The notes under the pieces: model-generated
The model's input: only the letters and a program-made list of their open reading frames with translations
Told to the model about the DNA's origin: nothing
The model's database searches: none
Program-made: the position numbers and the translations under genes
Source: Planctomycetota bacterium
GTDB taxonomy: Bacteria > Planctomycetota > Phycisphaerae > UBA1845 > PWPN01
NCBI GenBank assembly: GCA_029550525.1
Contig: JAKPHF010000062.1
Coordinates: 248,001 to 312,000 of the forward strand
Length of the DNA: 64,000 nt
Direction: 5' to 3'
Part shown: piece after piece, positions 35,493 through 45,262 of the stretch
Layout: each line of letters starts with the position of its first letter
Position numbering within the stretch: position 1 is the stretch's first letter

Positions 35493-36593
35493 ATGAGTAC
35501 GGCGAACGATCGCGGCAGACAGTGCATCCTCGACGCCTTGGCTCGACGGCCTTCGGACCGTTTGCCCATGCTGGATCTGTCGTTCTGGCCCGAGACGCTC
35601 GAACGCTGGCACGGCGAGGGCTTTCCTCGAGGCGCGGACCCGGTCGACTACTTCGGCCTGGACCGCGTCGCATGCATCAACGATCTGTTCGATCCTTCGT
35701 TCGGCCTGCCTGAGCGCGTGCTCGAAGAAACCGAAGAGTACCGCATTACCGTCGATCGCTACGGCAAGACGGTCAAAACGCCACTGAACTCGTACAACCC
35801 GCCAGTCATGCTCGAGCCCGCCTTTCGCACGCCGGAGGAATGGGCCCGCCTCAAGCCCGCCCTCACGCCGGGTACGGACAAGTTCAACAACCCCGCTGCC
35901 GAGGCCGATTACGCCGCGGCCCGGGCGGCCGGACTGTGCACGATCATCACGCCGGCCGAGCCCATGTGGTTCGTCATCCACCTGACGCTGGGCTTCGAGG
36001 ACGGGCTCATGGCTCTGGCCTGCGAGCCCGACATGGTGGCCGACATGATCGCGACCTACTCCGACTACCTGCTCGGCATGCTCGAACTCACGCTGCAGCG
36101 TGGCTACGAGTTCGACGCCCTGTGGTTCTGGAGCGACCTGTGCTACCGCAACGGGATGCTCTTTTCGCCCGACGACGCTCGCCGCCTCGTGCTGCCGCAT
36201 TGGAAACGGTTCGGCCAGTTCGCTCACGATCACGGCATGCGCTTCATGTTCCACTGCGACGGCGACGTGAGCCGGCTGATCCCGCTGCTCATCGAGGCCG
36301 GCTGCGACGCCATCCACCCGCTCGAAGCCCGCGCTGGCAACGACGTCCGCGAGTACAAGCGGCTGTATGGCCGCGACATCTGCTTCCTCGGCAACATCGA
36401 CGCCGACGTCATCGCCACCAACGACCGCGACCGCATCGAACGCGAAGTAGCAGAGAAGATCCCCGTCGCCGCCCGCGACAGCGGATACATCTACCACATC
36501 GATCATTCGGTGCCGCCGACGGTCTCGTTCGACAGTTACCGTTATCTCCTCGACCGCGTTCGATACTACGCGGCCAAGCTGACAGGTGCCTGA
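35493..36593 (+). CDS. Uroporphyrinogen decarboxylase-family protein
   Basis: A 366-residue UroD/methyltransferase-superfamily protein (URO-D fold). Marks are a RRPSDRLPMLDLSFWPE N-terminus, FMFHCDGDVSRLIPLLIEAG and ICFLGNIDADVIA. It lacks the clear heme-pathway signature and is more like the methylcobalamin:CoM or O-demethylase-related branch common in planctomycetes. The substrate is unknown. Its TGA overlaps the next ATG (TGATG), so the PLP enzyme downstream is translationally coupled. The ATG has a -10-like TACAAT only 7 bases upstream. Confidence 0.85.
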   Translation: MSTANDRGRQCILDALARRPSDRLPMLDLSFWPETLERWHGEGFPRGADPVDYFGLDRVACINDLFDPSFGLPERVLEETEEYRITVDRYGKTVKTPLNSYNPPVMLEPAFRTPEEWARLKPALTPGTDKFNNPAAEADYAAARAAGLCTIITPAEPMWFVIHLTLGFEDGLMALACEPDMVADMIATYSDYLLGMLELTLQRGYEFDALWFWSDLCYRNGMLFSPDDARRLVLPHWKRFGQFAHDHGMRFMFHCDGDVSRLIPLLIEAGCDAIHPLEARAGNDVREYKRLYGRDICFLGNIDADVIATNDRDRIEREVAEKIPVAARDSGYIYHIDHSVPPTVSFDSYRYLLDRVRYYAAKLTGA

Positions 36594-37591
36594 TGCATCC
36601 AGCAGAACCCAAACGACTCGTACTCGCTCAATTGCCCACGCCGGTTGTGGAGCTGAAGAACCTCGCCCGGCAACTGGGCATACCGCGGCTATTGGTGAAG
36701 CGCGACGATCTGACCGGCCTGGAGCTGAGCGGCAACAAGATCCGCAAGCTCGAATACATCGTCGCCGACGCCCTGACCAAGGGAGCGACCGCCCTCGTCT
36801 CGCACGGCGGGTTCCAGTCGAATCATTGCCGGGCGACGGCGGCCATCGGAGCCCGGCTGAGACTGGCGGTGCGATTGTTCCTGCGCACGGCCGAGCCGAG
36901 CCCCGCGCTGGACGGCAACCTGTTCCTCGATCACCTCTTCGGGGCCGAGATCACGTATCACACGCCCGAGGAGTACAACGGCCGCCGCCAGGAACTCATC
37001 GACGCGGCCATGGATTCGCAGCGTGCCGCCGGCCGCGTGCCCTACTTCTTCCCGGTCGGCGCTTCTGTCCCGCTGGGCTGTTGGGGCTACATCCGCTGCG
37101 TCGCCGAGCTCGTCGAGCAGCTTGGCAAGGATACGCCCATCGACCTGTTCTGCGCCGTCAGCTCAGTCGGCACGTACACGGGACTGATTCTCGGCAAAGC
37201 CCTGTTCGGCTGCGATCAGTGGCGCATCGTCGGCGTTCCCGTCAGCGACAGCGTGGACAGCCTGAGCCGCGATGTCCGCGACCTCGAACGCCGCACCGTC
37301 GCGGAGTTCAACCTCGGCCTGAGCGAAGCTGACACCCCCATCGAGTTGATTGACGGCTTCATCGGCGAGGGCTACGCGATCCCCTACCCGGAGGCGATCG
37401 AGACCGTCCGCCTGCTGGCGCGAACGGAAGGCATCCTGCTTGACCCCACGTACACCGCCAAGGCCATGACCGGCATGCTGACCACCATTCGCCGCGGCGG
37501 CGTGCGCCCCAATGCCATCCCGGTCTTCCTTCACACCGGCGGCGCCTTCGGCTTGATGGCCCGGCGCGATCTGTTCACTTCGCAGACCTGA
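36593..37591 (+). CDS. D-cysteine desulfhydrase / ACC deaminase family enzyme
   Basis: A 332-residue fold-type II PLP enzyme. The PLP lysine lies in LSGNKIRKLEY (Lys49), with SHGGFQSNHCRATAA as the substrate/cofactor loop and FCAVSSVGTYTGL as the phosphate loop. This matches D-cysteine desulfhydrase (DcyD) and 1-aminocyclopropane-1-carboxylate deaminase; motif reading alone does not decide between them. The ATG overlaps the stop of the UroD-like gene. The frame remains open far upstream through that gene, but only this start fits the family length. Confidence 0.88.
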   Translation: MHPAEPKRLVLAQLPTPVVELKNLARQLGIPRLLVKRDDLTGLELSGNKIRKLEYIVADALTKGATALVSHGGFQSNHCRATAAIGARLRLAVRLFLRTAEPSPALDGNLFLDHLFGAEITYHTPEEYNGRRQELIDAAMDSQRAAGRVPYFFPVGASVPLGCWGYIRCVAELVEQLGKDTPIDLFCAVSSVGTYTGLILGKALFGCDQWRIVGVPVSDSVDSLSRDVRDLERRTVAEFNLGLSEADTPIELIDGFIGEGYAIPYPEAIETVRLLARTEGILLDPTYTAKAMTGMLTTIRRGGVRPNAIPVFLHTGGAFGLMARRDLFTSQT

Positions 37592-37922
37592 CGACCAGTT
37601 CTGCTGCTCTTACGAGAAGAAAGGCCTGAGACTTGAGACCTGAGGCTTGAGCGAAAAGCTTGGGCTATCTCTTCATCCGTGCCCGTCCGTGTCATCGTGG
37701 CCCAAAAAGAACCACGGGTGCACGCCTGCCGGAGATGACCAATAATTGTCTCATAGTAGCCCGAGTTCACACAAAGAGGAATGTATGTACGGCGCAGCTA
37801 ATTACTTTCCTCCTACCTTCTTTCGTTGTTGTTTATCTGTGTGATCTGTGACAGAGGAGGCGGGCGGGACGCTGCCCCCTCAAAACCATGGTTCACGCGA
37901 AGCGGATTAAGCGGGAATGGCA
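37592..37922. other. Gene-free gap with short repeats
   Basis: The 331-base gap between the convergent PLP enzyme and small Cys-rich genes has no supported frame. It holds CTGAGACTTGAGACCTGAGG words at about 37628-37652 and TCTGTGTGATCTGTGACAG at about 37833-37854. The latter is related to the AATCTGCGCAATCTGCGG words near 56132. Confidence 0.5.
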
Positions 37923-38135
37923 CTAATGCTCGGGCAGGGGTTCGTGGGCTTTGCGTCCGTAGACGCGCTCGTAGGCTTTGCAGTACGGACAGACGCTCGA
38001 CTCGACCCGATTCACGAACCAGAACAGAAAGCCGCGCTGCTTGCGACGGGCGTGCGAGCAGACAACGCAATCCATGCACCGCTGCGCCATGCGGCGGTCC
38101 AGGTCGGTCACTCTCGATTCATCGACAATGGCCAT
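37923..38135 (-). CDS. Small conserved-looking Cys-rich protein
   Basis: A 70-residue protein from the ATG at 38135, which follows GGAGG by 7 bases; an upstream start at 38201 lacks a site. It has two cysteine pairs (CMDCVVC and CPYC) separated by a basic/aromatic stretch, so a single zinc site is likely. No family name is recognised. A C-terminal KAHEPLPEH tail ends the protein. Confidence 0.65.
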   Translation of the reverse strand: MAIVDESRVTDLDRRMAQRCMDCVVCSHARRKQRGFLFWFVNRVESSVCPYCKAYERVYGRKAHEPLPEH

Positions 38136-38351
38136 GGTGATACCTCCATCGGTGCGTCCATTGTACCGCACGAACAACCCGAGACCAGTATCGCTATTCA
38201 TCAGCGAGGTTCGTCACCGCCGTCAGGCTTCTCGCGCGCCTCACCGAATTCACGGCCACGTCGCACGGAATCGCATGTGATGCGGTGTGTTGCGAACAAG
38301 CTCATGGCGTCCGGACAAATGTCAGGGCGCGAAAGGAAAGCGAACTGACGG

Positions 38352-38420
38352 GAGCATGAGACGGCGGGGTCAAGCCCCGCCGCCCGCTGGCTCAAAGCTT
38401 ACAGCCCACAGCTCAGTGCT
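38352..38420. repeat. GC palindrome plus AGCTCATAGC-family words
   Basis: CGGCGGGG pairs with CCCCGCCG (38362-38382) in the same context, on the opposite strand, as the repeat at 751-790. It is followed by GCTCAAAGCTTACAGCCCAC and CAGCTCAGTGCTGGG, degenerate members of the AGCTCATAGC family. The end of this region overlaps the amidase 3' end. Confidence 0.55.
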
Positions 38421-39147
38421 GGGAAAAGTAATCGGTGATCCCGTCGGCGATGGCGGCGGCCAGACGGGCTCGATAGGCGGAGTCGTTCAGCTTGGTGGCA
38501 TCTCCGTGGTTGGTCAGGAAGCCGCATTCGATGAGCACGGCGGGCCGGGAATGTTCGCGCAGGACATGCAGGTTGGTGGACTGCCAACCGCGGACCTCGA
38601 TCCCCGCCTTCTTGACCGCGGCCAGGATGCAGCGGGCCGCCTCCAGGCTCTTGCCCCGCGTGTTTTTCTGGATATGCACCTCCACCCCTGAGGCCGCGGG
38701 GTTCTTGGGTGCCGAGTCGGCATGGATGGAGACGAACAAGTCCACCTTGTAGCGATCGGCCGCCTTGGCTCTCGCATCCAGCGAGGGGTAGACATCCGTG
38801 GTGCGGGTGGCGTACACCTTGGCCCCGCGACTCTGCAGAATCCGTCCCACATTATTGCCGATGTCCAGCACGATGGCCTTTTCCGGCAAGCGCGACCGTG
38901 TCCCCTTCCACGCGCCGGGGTCCTTGCCGCCGTGCCCCGGATCGATCATCACTCGTTTACCCGACAGATTCGTGGACACCGGCTTGGGCGGCGGGGACGG
39001 AGGCGGCGTCTGAGGCGTCTGTCGCAGTGGCGGATACGCGGGCGGCGGAAGCGTGCGAACGATCCTTTTATCCGACGGCGGGCAGCCCGTCACGCAACCG
39101 AGAACCAGCGCGGCCAGCAGCAACTTGGCCGTCGACGCGCCCATCAT
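38413..39147 (-). CDS. N-acetylmuramoyl-L-alanine amidase, Amidase_3 lipoprotein
   Basis: A 244-residue zinc amidase that cleaves the bond between N-acetylmuramic acid and the peptide stem. The N-terminus is a lipoprotein signal with lipobox CVTGC. A Pro-rich linker (PPPAYPPLRQTPQTPPPSPP) leads to the catalytic domain, which has VMIDPGHGGKDPG, LPEKAIVLD, FVSIHADSA (zinc ligands His, Glu, His) and the catalytic Glu in LIECGFLTN. Two adjacent Met codons at 39147/39144 can start it; the upstream ATG at 39351 gives an unlikely extension. A 430-base gap separates it from the divergent oxidoreductase. Confidence 0.9.
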   Translation of the reverse strand: MMGASTAKLLLAALVLGCVTGCPPSDKRIVRTLPPPAYPPLRQTPQTPPPSPPPKPVSTNLSGKRVMIDPGHGGKDPGAWKGTRSRLPEKAIVLDIGNNVGRILQSRGAKVYATRTTDVYPSLDARAKAADRYKVDLFVSIHADSAPKNPAASGVEVHIQKNTRGKSLEAARCILAAVKKAGIEVRGWQSTNLHVLREHSRPAVLIECGFLTNHGDATKLNDSAYRARLAAAIADGITDYFSQH

Positions 39148-39579
39148 CCGTAATCGTGGCCCTGAAGCCCCACATCTGCCGGCCCGATGTCCGTATGCTG
39201 AAATCAATGTCTCTTCCTTGAGTCGAGCAAAGCCTCCACCCGCCAACCCTCCGGGTTCAGATGGGTTGTCGTGCTCGTCGCAGCTGTCGATGCCGCGATC
39301 CCTCGTGCGAGCGCGGGCATAAGGCCCCTTGAACGGCCTTGACCATATCACGCATGAACCGGGAAGCCAACGCCCCCCTGCCGCCTTGCCGCAAGCGGCC
39401 GGAACACACCATAGATCGGCCGATCCGATCGGATTTTTCCCGCGAAAAGCCGGCCGTGTGGCAAAATCCGCGAAAGCGCGGGCCGGTCCTGCCTGTATTT
39501 CGCACGTCTGCCCCGCTGGTGTTACAATCCGCGGCCGTTCCGCATCATGGATGCACCTTTGTTGGAAGGAGGATTACCG
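39148..39579. other. Divergent intergenic region
   Basis: The 432-base gap between the divergent amidase and oxidoreductase genes has no supported gene. TACAAT at 39523-39528, with TTCGCA 18 bases upstream, may be the oxidoreductase promoter. GATCCGATCGGATTTTT at about 39428 is a weak hairpin. Nothing else stands out. Confidence 0.4.
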
Positions 39580-40905
<1,326 letters not shown>

Positions 40906-41065
40906 CGTACTGAGCGGCGCGCAACGACGGCTGCGTCACTATGAAGATTCCGTCGAGATGACGATGCCGTCGAGGGACGGTTCCGTCTCGATGACGCCGT
41001 GACGCGGTGGGTAAGACACGCAATGACACGATGCGGTTTCGCATCGAGCACTCGAGGAATGTGAC

Positions 41066-41824
41066 ATGGATCCGAAAGTGGAAATGCTCAAATCGTTGGG
41101 CAATGCCGACCCGGTGGTGGCGTACAAGGCATACTACTCGCTGGAGATGGCAGCCCTGGCGTTCACTGCACCGGGCAGGACCGCGGTTCGCGAGGAGATG
41201 GCCACCTTTCTGGCCGGCGAACTGAACGCCACCGATCCCGGCGGCAAGGACGCCCAGGGCAAAAACAAGCCGCCGGTGCCCCGGTACACGATCGCGGTGC
41301 GAAGGCAGATCATTCAGCTGCTCGGGTACGTGGGCGGCGCGGCTGAAGTACCCGCACTGGCGGCTGCCCTCAAGAACCTGGAGCTGCGTGAGGCAGCCCG
41401 CTGCGCGCTGGAAGTCAACCCCTCGGCCGAGGCCACCGACGCCCTGCTGGCGGCGCTCGACGACGTCGGCCCGGAGTTCCGCGTGGGCGTGGTCAATGCG
41501 CTGGGGACCCGCGGCGGCGAGAAGGTGGTCAAGGCACTGCAAGGGCTGGTCAACGACGAGGATCGCGAGGTCCGGATCGCCGCCGCCTACGCCCTGGCTC
41601 GCATCGGCGATGCCGGCAGCGATGCCACGCTGGTCGCGCTGAGCAAGCAGGAATGCCGGTTGACTCGACAGGCCGCCCACCGGGCGCGCGTACGGCTGGC
41701 CGATACCCTGGCCCGCCGCGGCGACACCGTCACCGCCCGCAAGATCTATCAGGACATCCGTCACAGTGAGGCCGGCGAGCCGCAGAAGAAGGCGGCGGAG
41801 ATCGCGCTGGCGGCGATGAGGTGA
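41066..41824 (+). CDS. HEAT-repeat protein
   Basis: A 252-residue soluble protein of tandem helical HEAT/PBS-lyase-like repeats, for example REAARCALEVNPSAEATDALLAAL and DREVRIAAAYALARIGDAGS. No signal peptide or catalytic motif is present. HEAT proteins in this phylum serve mostly as scaffolds, so only a binding role can be proposed. It is 160 bases after the oxidoreductase, across repeats of GATGACGCCGTGACGCGG type, and it converges on a hypothetical gene. Confidence 0.75.
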   Translation: MDPKVEMLKSLGNADPVVAYKAYYSLEMAALAFTAPGRTAVREEMATFLAGELNATDPGGKDAQGKNKPPVPRYTIAVRRQIIQLLGYVGGAAEVPALAAALKNLELREAARCALEVNPSAEATDALLAALDDVGPEFRVGVVNALGTRGGEKVVKALQGLVNDEDREVRIAAAYALARIGDAGSDATLVALSKQECRLTRQAAHRARVRLADTLARRGDTVTARKIYQDIRHSEAGEPQKKAAEIALAAMR

Positions 41825-42122
41825 GCCGATTGGTCCGTTGTCAGTTGCCAGTGGTCAGTTGATGGGTCACTGGTCCGTTCGTCAGTGGTGGCCCCTACGA
41901 CCACGCCGACGCGAAGGCGATCTCAAACCACGACCGTGAGAAGTGGCAGGCCTGCTCTGCCCGACCTCTCACGGTCGCGGCTCTTGTTGGCCACTGATAC
42001 TGACATATACTTGTCGCCACGGACCAACGGACTACGATCCCCACCACTGACCACGGACCACTGACAACTGACAGATTGGGGCGTCTGGCTCATGGCCCAC
42101 AACTCATAGCTCATAGCTCATG
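41825..42122. repeat. Nested mosaic of repeat families in a convergent gap
   Basis: From the left: GTCAGTTGCCAGTGGTCAG words (41833-41890); an inverted repeat CGACCGTGAGA (41931-41941) with TCTCACGGTCG (41967-41977); reverse-orientation ACCACTGACCACGGACCACTG words (42044-42072); then AACTCATAGCTCATAGCTC (42100-42120). The outer blocks are mutually complementary. No gene is present. Confidence 0.7.
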
Positions 42123-42698
42123 TCAATACTCCTTTCGGGGCCGGCCGCCGCGAGCTCGGGCTTTTTCGACAGCCACCAGTGTGGCCAGCACCTCGCCCGC
42201 GATGCGCTGGGCCGGCTCGGGCGAATTGTCGCGCACGAACACCAGATACCGCGTCAGGATGAGCCTGAGCAGGCTGACCTCGATCAAGCCCAGTTGCCGC
42301 AGCGCTTTTTGCAGCAACCAGACGGAGCGCTCGGGGACGGCTTCCCGCATGGCGGCCACGACCAGGTCGAGAATGGTCCGGGCCTGATCCGGCCGCTGCA
42401 CGCGCCAATAGATGCTGAACGAAGCCATCCATTCCGGTCCGAGCAGATCGATGTCGGGTGGGATGGGATATGCATCAAGATCGAGCCTTCGGTGTGTCTT
42501 GCCCACGTGCGATTCCCCATCGTCCCACGCGGACGCGAGCGTCCGTGAGGATCGAACCGAGCGGACCGGCCGGAGAAACCGGCGTCGCCAATCCCGCATC
42601 GCCGGTGAGCGATACGGCGGAACATGGATGTAGTCGCAACCACGTGGGTTGAGCCGGTGGGACGGCCACCGAAGCCGTTTATCAGAAATGTAACTCAC
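42123..42698 (-). CDS. Hypothetical protein
   Basis: I do not recognise this protein. From a GTG at 42698 it is 191 residues; an ATG at 42599 gives 158. The C-terminal half is the most protein-like: DLDAYPIPPDIDLLGPEW, a helical stretch MREAVPERSVWLLQKALRQLGL and a basic tail RARGGRPRKEY. No signal, membrane segment or metal motif is seen. The upstream part of the open frame overlaps repeat-rich DNA and is probably not coding. Confidence 0.5.
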   Translation of the reverse strand: MSYISDKRLRWPSHRLNPRGCDYIHVPPYRSPAMRDWRRRFLRPVRSVRSSRTLASAWDDGESHVGKTHRRLDLDAYPIPPDIDLLGPEWMASFSIYWRVQRPDQARTILDLVVAAMREAVPERSVWLLQKALRQLGLIEVSLLRLILTRYLVFVRDNSPEPAQRIAGEVLATLVAVEKARARGGRPRKEY

Positions 42699-43183
42699 GG
42701 CGCAGGCGGAGGCAAGCGAAACACCGGCCGAGCGTGTCGCATACGTGGCATGAGAGGGGTTGGGGACTAGGGACTGGGAAGAACGAGGTGACACCCGCGA
42801 GCGGCGGGGTTTGCCGCCGCCGTCTCTTTCGGAACCGGGAGAGGAAACAATGACGCGGTGACGCGGAGACACGGCGAAGGGGCGCCCCGTAATTGTCCTG
42901 CCTCCTTTCCCTCTCGTCTCCCTTTCCGTCGTATCTCCGTTTCCGCCCCATCCCCGTGTCCGCGACGTCACCGCTTTCGCTGCGTCACCGCGTCGCTGTG
43001 TCGCCGCGTCGTCTTTTTTCCCAGTTTCCAAGCCCCAGCCCCTAGCCCCCGCCGGTGGCCCGCACGGGCCACCGGCCGGCCACCGGCCCCAAAAACCAAA
43101 CGCCCGGGCCGTGGTGCAGCCCGGGCGTTTGGTTTCTATGGAGTTCACCGCGTCGGCGACGGCCATCCGCCGCCAATCGACGG
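42699..43183. repeat. Repeat-filled gap between hypothetical gene and groEL
   Basis: The gap holds GGGGTTGGGGACTAGGGAC words (42757), a GAGCGGCGGGGTTTGCCG palindrome (42800), TGACGCGGTGACGCGGAGAC words (42851-42880), their reverse-oriented counterparts GTCACCGCGTCGCTGTGTC (42985-43013), AGCCCCAGCCCCTAGCC (43028) and a GGTGGCCCGCACGGGCCACC palindrome (43053). The two GACGCGG blocks are inverted relative to each other. No gene is present. Confidence 0.65.
43091..43135 (-). terminator. groEL terminator
   Basis: AAACCAAACGCCCGGGC pairs perfectly over 17 bases with GCCCGGGCGTTTGGTTT. Read on the minus strand, the stem ends in GGTTTTTGG. It lies 49 bases past the groEL stop. Confidence 0.85.
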
Positions 43184-44812
43184 TTACATGTGGCCGTGGC
43201 CGTGATGCCCGCCCTTGTCCTTCTTCTCTTCCTTGATCTCGCTGACGATGGCGTCGGTGGTCAGGAGGAGCGAAGCGATGGAGGCGGCATTCTGCAGCGC
43301 GACGCGCTCGACCTTGGTCGGCACGATCACGCCCATGCTGATCATGTTGCCGTACTCGCCCGTCAGAGCGTTGTAGCCGAAGTTCTTGTCCTTCGACTCC
43401 ATGACCTTCTGGGCCACGATGGAACCGTCGAGGCCGCCGTTCTGGGCGATCTGCTTGATCGGCGCCACCAGAGCCCGGCGGACGATGTCCACGCCCGTCT
43501 TCTGGTCGCCCTTGAGCTCCTTGGCCAGCGCCTCGAGAGCCGGCAGCGTCCGCAGCGGGGCGACACCGCCACCCGGCAGGATGCCTTCCTCGACCGCCGC
43601 CCGGCAGGCGTGCATGGCGTCTTCGACCAGCGCCTTGCGCTCCTTCATCTCCACCTCGGTGGCGGCCCCGACGTTGATCTGGGCGACGCCGCCGGCCAGC
43701 TTGGCCAGCCGCTCCTCGAGCTTCTCGCGATCGTAATCGCTCGTGGTGGTCTCGATCTCGTTCTTGATCTGCTGGATACGGCCCTTGATGGCCTGCGCCG
43801 AGCCGGCACCTTCGATGATGGTGGTGTTGTCCTTGTCGATGGTGACCTTCTTGGCCTGGCCCAGGTCCTTGAGGTCGATGGACTCGAGCGAGATGCCCAG
43901 GTCCTCGAAGATGGCCCGGCCGCCGGTCAGGATGGCAATGTCCTCCAGCATGGCCTTGCGGCGATCGCCGAAGCCCGGAGCCTTGACCGCCGCCGCCTGG
44001 AGCGTGCCGCGGAGCTTGTTGACCACCAGCGTGGCCAGCGCTTCGCCTTCGACGTCCTCGGCGATGATGAGCAGCGGCCGGCCGCTCTTGGCGACCTTCT
44101 CGAGCAGCGGGATGAGATCCTTGACCGCCGAGATCTTCTTCTCGTGGATGAGGATGTAGGGCTTGTCGAGCTCGACCTGCATCGACTCGTAGTTATTGAC
44201 GAAATGCGGCGAGAGGTAGCCCTTGTCGAACTGCATGCCTTCAACCAGTTCGACGGTGGTCTCGAGGCCCTTGCCCTCTTCGACGGTGATCACGCCGTCC
44301 TTGCCGACCTTCTCCATGGCCTCGGCGATCTTCTTGCCGATGTCGGCGTCCTGGTTGGCGGCACACGTGCCGACCTGGGCGATCTGCTGCGTGTCCTTGA
44401 CGTTGGTGCTCATCTTCTTGAGCTCAGCCACCACCGTCTCGACCGCCTTCTCGATGCCGCGGCGGAGTTCCATGGCGTCCGCGCCGGCGGCCACGTTCTT
44501 GAGCCCTTCGTCGTAGATGGCTTCGGCGTAGACCGTCGCGGTGGTCGTGCCGTCACCGGCCAGCGTCGAGGTCTTGCTGGCCACCTCTTTGACCATCTGG
44601 GCGCCCATGTTCTCGTAGGGCTCTTCCAGCTCGATCTCCTTGGCCACGGTCACGCCGTCCTTGGTGACGGTGGGCGAGCCGAACGACTTCTCCAGCACGA
44701 CGTTGCGGCCGGACGGACCGAGCGTCACCTTGACGGCCCGGGCCAGTTGCTTGACGCCCCGGCGAATCGCCTCGCGGGCTTCCATGTCGAATGCAATCTT
44801 CTTGGCTGCCAT
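43184..44812 (-). CDS. groL: Chaperonin GroEL
   Basis: A 542-residue ATP-driven folding chaperonin forming double rings with GroES. Hallmarks are [72 protein letters not shown] and [14 protein letters not shown]. The C-terminus is unusual: instead of repeated GGM it ends [10 protein letters not shown], a short His-rich tail. It lies 153 bases downstream of groES, and the gap contains AGCTCATAGC-family words. No CIRCE element was found upstream of groES. Confidence 0.97.
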   Translation of the reverse strand: MAAKKIAFDMEAREAIRRGVKQLARAVKVTLGPSGRNVVLEKSFGSPTVTKDGVTVAKEIELEEPYENMGAQMVKEVASKTSTLAGDGTTTATVYAEAIYDEGLKNVAAGADAMELRRGIEKAVETVVAELKKMSTNVKDTQQIAQVGTCAANQDADIGKKIAEAMEKVGKDGVITVEEGKGLETTVELVEGMQFDKGYLSPHFVNNYESMQVELDKPYILIHEKKISAVKDLIPLLEKVAKSGRPLLIIAEDVEGEALATLVVNKLRGTLQAAAVKAPGFGDRRKAMLEDIAILTGGRAIFEDLGISLESIDLKDLGQAKKVTIDKDNTTIIEGAGSAQAIKGRIQQIKNEIETTTSDYDREKLEERLAKLAGGVAQINVGAATEVEMKERKALVEDAMHACRAAVEEGILPGGGVAPLRTLPALEALAKELKGDQKTGVDIVRRALVAPIKQIAQNGGLDGSIVAQKVMESKDKNFGYNALTGEYGNMISMGVIVPTKVERVALQNAASIASLLLTTDAIVSEIKEEKKDKGGHHGHGHM

Positions 44813-44842
44813 TATCTATGCTCTCCGTTGATGATTGAGCTA

Positions 44843-44903
44843 TCAGCTATGAGCGGTAGGCGATCAGCTGTCAGCAAGCCGCGATCAGCTATCGGCCTCC
44901 AGC
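44843..44903. repeat. AGCTCATAGC-family repeat inside the groES-groEL gap
   Basis: GAGCTATCAGCTATGAGC, GATCAGCTGTCAGC and CGATCAGCTATCGG follow each other in the short gap between two genes that are normally tightly linked. They can fold into several small hairpins. Confidence 0.65.
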
Positions 44904-44965
44904 ATTGGATTGTCAGATCCGATGATTCGGTCGATCAGATCTGGAACTCTCCCGTCGTCCCCCGT

Positions 44966-45262
44966 TTACTCCACGATGGCCAGGATGTCGCTCTCATCCA
45001 TGATGAGGAGTTCTTCGCCTTCGACCTTGATCTCGGTGCCCGCGTAGCTCGAGAACAGAACCTGGTCGCCCTTCTTGACCTGCAGTTCGCTGCGCTGGCC
45101 CGAGTCCAGCAGCTTGCCGTCGCCCACGGCCTGCACCACGCCGCGCTTGGGCTTTTCCTTGGCGGTGTCCGGGAGGACGATGCCGCCGGCAGTCTTGTCC
45201 TCCGCCTCCACGCGCTTGACCAGTACCTTTTCACCCAGGGGACGAATCTTCAGCTTGGCCAT
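44966..45262 (-). CDS. groS: Co-chaperonin GroES
   Basis: A 98-residue lid of the GroEL chamber. Marks are [19 protein letters not shown], the mobile-loop stretch [25 protein letters not shown] and a terminal [10 protein letters not shown]. The ribosome site AAAAGGAG precedes the ATG by 8 bases. It is the first gene of a groES-groEL operon read on the minus strand. Confidence 0.96.
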   Translation of the reverse strand: MAKLKIRPLGEKVLVKRVEAEDKTAGGIVLPDTAKEKPKRGVVQAVGDGKLLDSGQRSELQVKKGDQVLFSSYAGTEIKVEGEELLIMDESDILAIVE

